64,000 nucleotides of DNA from Actinomyces slackii (lineage in GTDB: Bacteria; Actinomycetota; Actinomycetes; Actinomycetales; Actinomycetaceae): NCBI RefSeq assembly GCF_900637295.1, contig NZ_LR134363.1:1984001-2048000 (forward strand), in the 5' to 3' direction. Below the pieces are notes generated by a model. It ran no database searches. It was not told where the DNA came from and was given only the letters and a program-made list of their open reading frames with translations. Positions 59,934-64,000 of this stretch are shown here, one piece after another (position 1 is the stretch's first letter; every line of letters begins with the position of its first letter). The translations under genes and the position numbers were made by a program.

Positions 59934-60599
59934 TCACTCCTCCTGGGCGGGGGGTCGGGACAGGGCGCGCTGGACCTGGCCGATGCGCTCGGTGGGCACC
60001 GCCATGTGCAGCCGGTCCTGGTGCTGGATGAGGGTCTTGGGGCCCGGCAGCAGAGCGGTCGAGCGCCGCGAGATCCAGGCCACTCGCACCCCCAGCGCCT
60101 CCTCCAGCGCCGCGATCCTCGTCCCCGCCCATGCCTGGGCGATATCGGGCTGGATGAGGGCGATCGTGCCGGAGGGGTCCTCGGCCAGGCGGGCGAAGCC
60201 CTCGGGAAGGATGCGGCGCATCATCTGCTCGGCCGTCTGGCGGACCGTGGCCACGGTGGGGATGCCCAGGCGCTCGTAGACGTCGGCGCGCCGCGAGTCG
60301 TAGATGCGGGCCACCACGTGCTCAACCCCGAAGGTCTCGCGGGCCACGCGGGCGGAGACGATATTGGAGTTGTCGCCATTGGACACCGCGGCGAAGGCAT
60401 AGGCCTCATCAATGCCGGCCTGCTCCAGGGCGTCGCGATCGAAGCCGATGCCCTTGACCTTGCGGCCGCTGAAGTCCTGGGGCAGGCGCCGGAAGGCCTC
60501 CGAGGAGCGGTCGATGACGGACACGGAATGGCCCATGCGGTCCAGGCGCGTGGCCATGGTGGCGCCGACGCGGCCGCAGCCCATGATGACGAAATGCAC
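59934..60599 (-). CDS. Potassium-channel/transporter regulator, TrkA-N/TrkA-C (CeoB-like)
   Basis: 221 residues. VHFVIMGCGRVGATMATRLD is the Rossmann start, followed by GIGFDRDALEQAGI, AAVSNGDNSNIVSARVARE and an RCK-C half. GTG 60599 was chosen because TACCGT lies 7 nt before it and the family begins there; the extension to 60638 is likely untranslated. Divergent from the APC permease with only 47 bp between starts. Confidence 0.9.
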   Translation of the reverse strand: MHFVIMGCGRVGATMATRLDRMGHSVSVIDRSSEAFRRLPQDFSGRKVKGIGFDRDALEQAGIDEAYAFAAVSNGDNSNIVSARVARETFGVEHVVARIYDSRRADVYERLGIPTVATVRQTAEQMMRRILPEGFARLAEDPSGTIALIQPDIAQAWAGTRIAALEEALGVRVAWISRRSTALLPGPKTLIQHQDRLHMAVPTERIGQVQRALSRPPAQEE

Positions 60600-60606
60600 G
60601 AGGAAG

Positions 60607-60612
60607 ACGGTA
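60607..60612 (-). promoter_or_regulatory. -10 box of the TrkA operon (leaderless)
   Basis: TACCGT on the minus strand, 7 nt before GTG 60599. Confidence 0.45.
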
Positions 60613-60632
60613 CTCCCGCCCGGCGGGCGGCG

Positions 60633-60638
60633 TAGCAT
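60633..60638 (+). promoter_or_regulatory. -10 box of the APC permease gene (leaderless)
   Basis: TAGCAT, 8 nt before GTG 60647 and 2 nt before GTG 60641. Confidence 0.45.
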
Positions 60639-60646
60639 CGGTGACC

Positions 60647-62794
60647 GTGCGTGATTCCGCTGACCGCCCCCAGCGGGCGTCCACCGGCCCTGGCACTCGG
60701 GGACGGGCCGGCGGCCGGGCGCCCCTGCGCTCCGGCGCTGCTCTGCCGGCAGCCATCCTGGGGCCGTTGGCCGCCATCATCTGCCTCCCTGATGTGATTC
60801 TGGCCACTCTTGCTGAGGGTGGCTCTGTCAGGATGATCCCGGGGAGCTGGGCGGCACTCATGGTGTCCGCGGTGGCCCTCCTTGTCTGGACTGCGGTCCT
60901 GCTGTCCCAGCGGCGCGCGGCCCTGGCCCATCGGCGCCGCAGCGACTACGAGGTGTCCCTGTCAGTCCTGGGGCCCAATGCCGGCCTTGCCTCAGGCGCG
61001 ACCATGCTCGTCGAGGGCGCGGTCATGGCCGCCCTCCTCCTGGCCGCCGCCACCGTCCACCTGGCGGCGATCCTCCCCGCCCTGGCCCCCTACCGCCTGG
61101 CCGTGGCGACTGGGACCACCGCGGCCCTGGCCCTGGCTGCCCTGGCAGGCGCGCCCCTGGGGCGTGGACGGCCTGGCGGCGCAGGCCTGCGAGTCCAGGC
61201 CGGCGCTGTCGGCGGCCTGCTGATCGTCCTGACAGCGGTGGTGGTCTGGGGACTGGCACGGGATCTGGCCGGGAGCCTGCACCCGGGCGGGCAGGCCGCG
61301 CCCGGCGGGGCGCAGGGCCGCCCGGTGGAGACGGATATGGGGACGGACGCTGTGGCGGTGCTGCAGGCGCTGGCCCTGGGCGGGCTGATCCTCATCGGGA
61401 TCTGCCGCATCCCCTCAGCCCCCGGCGGCTGGCTCGGCCTGCGGGGCGCCACCGGCTGGCGCTCGGCCCCGGGGCGCGCCGGTGTCACCGAGCGCGGCTC
61501 CCGGGCGCTGCTCCACCGTGCGGTCCTGGTGGCGCTCAGGGCGCGCGTGCCACTGCTGGTGGCCGTCAGTGGCCTGCTCCTCCTGGGGCTGACCCGCCTG
61601 GGCGCGGCCATGGGAGCCGTGGGCGCTGCGGGTGCCGGATGGCCAGGTCCCTCCGCCCCACGCGAGGCGGCGCCGGCCTGGCCCGTGCTGGGACAGATCT
61701 CCGCCGCGGCCCTGGGCGGACAGCGACTGGCGGGCCTGGTCGTCATGGCCCTGGCCGTCTGCCTGCTCGTCCTTGCGGCGGGGTCCGCCTTCCTGCGCGT
61801 TCCCGCCCTCATGGGCATCCTGGCCAGGGACGCCTACCTGCCCCGCCAGCTCTTCTCGCGCTCCAGTCGGGCTCGCGCCGGGGGCATCATCGCCCTGTGG
61901 CTGGGGGCGAGCCTCCTGCTGGCGGCCACCGGGGCCTCCGTGGGGTGCCTGGCAGTGCTGGCGGTTGTCACCGCGACGGCCAGCAGCGCGCTCGGCCAGG
62001 CGGCCATGACGCGCTACTGGACCAGGGAGCTGGGCCGGGCCACCGAGCCGACCCGGCGCCAGAGCATCCGGCGCGCCCGCATCCTGAGCATCATCGCCGC
62101 GGTGGCCTCAGGGGCGCTCCTGCTCCTGGCCGTGGTGGCGCTGGCAGGGCGCGGGTCGTGGATGGTCCTGGCCGCCATCGCCCTGGTCTGGGTCACCATG
62201 CGCGCCATCGGAGCCCATTACCGCGGCTTCGATGAGGAGCTGGCGCTCAGCGAGGTCTCAGAGGCCAGGACCATGCCCGTTCACATCCACGCCCTGGTGC
62301 CGGCCCTGCGCCTGAACCGGCCCACGCTACGGGCCCTGAGCTACGCCCAGTCCACCCAGCCCGCAACCATCGAGGCCCTGACCGTCGATCTGGGCGACGG
62401 GCATGCCCGGCGCCTGGTGGAGGACTGGCGCAGCGCCGGCATCCCCGTGCCCCTGACACTGCTGGACGCCCCCGAGGGACTGGGCGACCCGATCGTGGCC
62501 TATGTGCGCTCCCTGCGCCGGGAGTCCCCGCGCGACCTGGTCGTGGTCTTCCTGACCGAGTACCTGGCGCGCCACTGGTGGCAGCAGCTCCTCCACAACC
62601 GGGCCGCCCTGGGGCTGCGGGCCGCCCTGCTGTTCACCCCCGGGGTCATCGTGGCCACGGTCCCCTGGCATCTGGGCGACCCCGGTCAGACCCACGTCCA
62701 CGGGGGCGTGCGGGCCCGCACGGACAGCCAGATCGTGGATGCCGACGCCGCGGCCCGTCGCGCCTCCCGCAACCGGCGCCGGCCCATCGACTAG
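60647..62794 (+). CDS. APC-superfamily permease with C-terminal soluble domain
   Basis: 715 residues. About twelve hydrophobic segments in the first 500 residues (ILGPLAAIICLPDVILATLA; ALMVSAVALLVWTAVLL; LAVLAVVTATASSALGQAA), then a cytoplasmic domain of about 190 residues (TMPVHIHALVPALRLNRPTL; VVFLTEYLARHWWQQLLHN). The layout is that of the actinobacterial permease beside ceoB/ceoC (Rv2690c as I recall). It may move an amino acid or K+ (KUP/APC-like); the TrkA genes next door favour a link to K+. GTG 60647 was chosen for its distance from TAGCAT. Confidence 0.85.
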   Translation: MRDSADRPQRASTGPGTRGRAGGRAPLRSGAALPAAILGPLAAIICLPDVILATLAEGGSVRMIPGSWAALMVSAVALLVWTAVLLSQRRAALAHRRRSDYEVSLSVLGPNAGLASGATMLVEGAVMAALLLAAATVHLAAILPALAPYRLAVATGTTAALALAALAGAPLGRGRPGGAGLRVQAGAVGGLLIVLTAVVVWGLARDLAGSLHPGGQAAPGGAQGRPVETDMGTDAVAVLQALALGGLILIGICRIPSAPGGWLGLRGATGWRSAPGRAGVTERGSRALLHRAVLVALRARVPLLVAVSGLLLLGLTRLGAAMGAVGAAGAGWPGPSAPREAAPAWPVLGQISAAALGGQRLAGLVVMALAVCLLVLAAGSAFLRVPALMGILARDAYLPRQLFSRSSRARAGGIIALWLGASLLLAATGASVGCLAVLAVVTATASSALGQAAMTRYWTRELGRATEPTRRQSIRRARILSIIAAVASGALLLLAVVALAGRGSWMVLAAIALVWVTMRAIGAHYRGFDEELALSEVSEARTMPVHIHALVPALRLNRPTLRALSYAQSTQPATIEALTVDLGDGHARRLVEDWRSAGIPVPLTLLDAPEGLGDPIVAYVRSLRRESPRDLVVVFLTEYLARHWWQQLLHNRAALGLRAALLFTPGVIVATVPWHLGDPGQTHVHGGVRARTDSQIVDADAAARRASRNRRRPID

Positions 62795-62944
62795 CCTTCG
62801 CCCGGGGGCGCCGGCCCGCCCAGGCGCCCCGCCGCGGATCCTGCCAGGCAGCCACCCAGCCACTCACCCAGCCACTGCGCGCCCCCTGATCCGCCTCTGT
62901 CCCATCGGTCTCGGTCGAGCCGCCCCGTCATCCAGGAGCCACCC

Positions 62945-64000
62945 ATGAGCCCTCAGCGCCCCCAGCGGCCCTCCAGTCCCGCGCGCCGCGGCCCCTCCCG
63001 CCCCCGTGGTCGGGCGGGCAACGCGGGGAGGCGCCGGCACGAGGCCGTCGATGAGCCCGCTCAGCGCGGACCGGCCGAGGAGATCATCCTGGCCGTGGGC
63101 GCACCCGCCCACGGTGGCCACTGCGTGGCCCGACCCGCTGACGACCCCACCGGCCGCGTCGTCTTCGTGCGCCATGCGCTGCCCGGTGAGACGGTGCGCG
63201 CCGCGATGACCGAGAAGAATGCCAAGATCTGGCGGGCCGATGCCGTTGAGATCCTCACCCCCTCCCCGGACCGGGTGGACTCGGTGTGGCCCCAGGCCGG
63301 TCCCGGGGGAGTGGGCGGCGGAGAGCTGGCCCACGTCGCCCTGCCCGCCCAGCGCACCTGGAAGCGCTGGGTGCTGGCCGACTGCCTGCGCCGCATCGGC
63401 GGGCCCGCCACCGCCCAGGCCGTCGCCGCCCTGGAGGAGGCCGGCAGCAGCGGCAGCATCGTCGTCGAGCCGCTGGCCAGCGAGGCCGCGGCCGAGGCCA
63501 GCGGGCAGGCCCGGGAGGCGCGACTGGCAGGGACGGGGACGCGCACCCGCGTGTCCCTGACCGTGGGACCCGATGGGCGCCCGGGCATGCACGGCTTCCG
63601 CTCCGGGACGGTGCAGCCCCTGGACCGCCTCCCCCTGGCCGTTGCCGCCATCGAGGAGATCGGGCTCCTGGAGAGCTCCCGCTGGCGCAAGCACTACCGG
63701 CCCGGAATGCGCGTCGAGGCCGTGGCGCCCAGCATCGGGGAGCCCCTGGTGCTCCTGGATGACCGCGTCCTGACCTCCCAGGCCCACGCCACGGGCAGGC
63801 GCCGCGTCGAGGAGGCGGTGGACGCCTCTGGGCTGGGGCTGGGCGAGCTGCGCTACAGCCTTCACGCCGAGGGCTTCTGGCAGATCCACCGCGACGCACC
63901 GGTCACCCTGGTCGACCGCGTGGTGCGCGCTGCCCTGGGCCAGGAGCCCAGTGCCGCGGGCACAGGGGGCGACGGCGCCAAGGCCCTGGGCGGAGCCCGG
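62945..64000 (+). CDS. TRAM-domain 23S rRNA m5U methyltransferase family protein, 3' end outside window
   Basis: At least 352 residues, open at the window edge. ATG 62945 follows AGGAG. After a basic, disordered tail (about 1-45) comes a TRAM domain (ILAVGAPAHGGHCVARPAD; RVVFVRHALPGETVRAAM) and the start of the RlmC/RlmD/TrmA-type methyltransferase (GELAHVALPAQRTWKRWVLA; FRSGTVQPLDRLPLA; LRYSLHAEGFWQIHRDAP). The SAM-binding and catalytic Cys motifs lie beyond the edge. It would make 5-methyluridine in rRNA or tRNA. Neighbourhood matches the conserved APC-permease/TRAM order in actinobacteria. Confidence 0.88.
   Translation, partial: MSPQRPQRPSSPARRGPSRPRGRAGNAGRRRHEAVDEPAQRGPAEEIILAVGAPAHGGHCVARPADDPTGRVVFVRHALPGETVRAAMTEKNAKIWRADAVEILTPSPDRVDSVWPQAGPGGVGGGELAHVALPAQRTWKRWVLADCLRRIGGPATAQAVAALEEAGSSGSIVVEPLASEAAAEASGQAREARLAGTGTRTRVSLTVGPDGRPGMHGFRSGTVQPLDRLPLAVAAIEEIGLLESSRWRKHYRPGMRVEAVAPSIGEPLVLLDDRVLTSQAHATGRRRVEEAVDASGLGLGELRYSLHAEGFWQIHRDAPVTLVDRVVRAALGQEPSAAGTGGDGAKALGGAR

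Overview
The window is a 64-kb stretch of a GC-rich (about 70% by eye) chromosome from a high-GC Gram-positive bacterium, most likely Actinomyces or a close relative. Pointers are the eukaryote-type single-chain GlyRS, actinobacterial GlgA/GlgC, SepH, DUF4193/DUF3710/DUF3159/DUF5998/DUF7455 proteins, a PASTA kinase beside a class II DAHP synthase and a polyprenyl synthase, and a topoisomerase IV pair near the primary sigma factor. Gene density is high and no tRNA, rRNA, CRISPR array or prophage was seen. Many genes carry a TANNNT-like -10 box only 5-8 nt before an ATG/GTG and no Shine-Dalgarno sequence, so leaderless transcription appears common; this was used to choose several starts.

Layout. 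1-3.6 kb: 3' truncated zinc-type ABC lipoprotein with a Zur-like operator over its start, glyQS, and a His-rich YibE/F membrane protein. 3.7-11 kb: dusB, a fabG-fabI pair, a SixA-like phosphatase, serB, and the divergent glycogen genes glgC/glgA. 11-23.3 kb: a hypothetical gene, a stand-alone ABC ATPase, an NfeD-SPFH pair, a SpoU methyltransferase with a possible leaderless leader ORF, a beta-glucoside-type PTS permease, an ABC-F ATPase, an A-type Fe-S carrier, an FKBP lipoprotein and sodA. 23.5-26.9 kb: a receiver-like protein, a DEDDh-exonuclease/UvrC-like fusion and plsC.

26.9-32.8 kb is the accessory part. A large, lower-GC STAND/NACHT-like NTPase gene (about 1,431 codons when restored) is cut by a 1,481-bp ISL3-family element with perfect 23-bp inverted repeats and an 8-bp target duplication. 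Its C-terminal half is an array of about 16 TPR-like units that are almost identical at DNA level. The block is bracketed by plsC and a 42-bp copy of the plsC 3' region. 32.8-34.5 kb holds a divergent PaaX-type regulator and CPBP protease.

34.6-42.6 kb: PPi-dependent phosphofructokinase, class II DAHP synthase, a four-PASTA Ser/Thr kinase, polyprenyl synthase and the primary sigma factor. The sigma factor has an unusual segment resembling the entry of a right-handed beta-helix between its acidic N-terminus and region 1.2. 42.9-64 kb: a secreted serine protease, a lipoprotein, parE, a double-GNAT protein, an amidohydrolase, parC, and a conserved actinobacterial block (DUF5998, phosphodiesterase, sepH, DUF4193, DUF3710, OB-fold, DUF3159, two TrkA proteins, an APC permease and a TRAM-type RNA methyltransferase open at the window end).

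The best candidates for new biology are the beta-helix-like insert in the sigma factor, the IS-broken STAND NTPase with its homogenised repeat array, and two copies of a 72-76 bp near-perfect palindrome placed between convergent genes.
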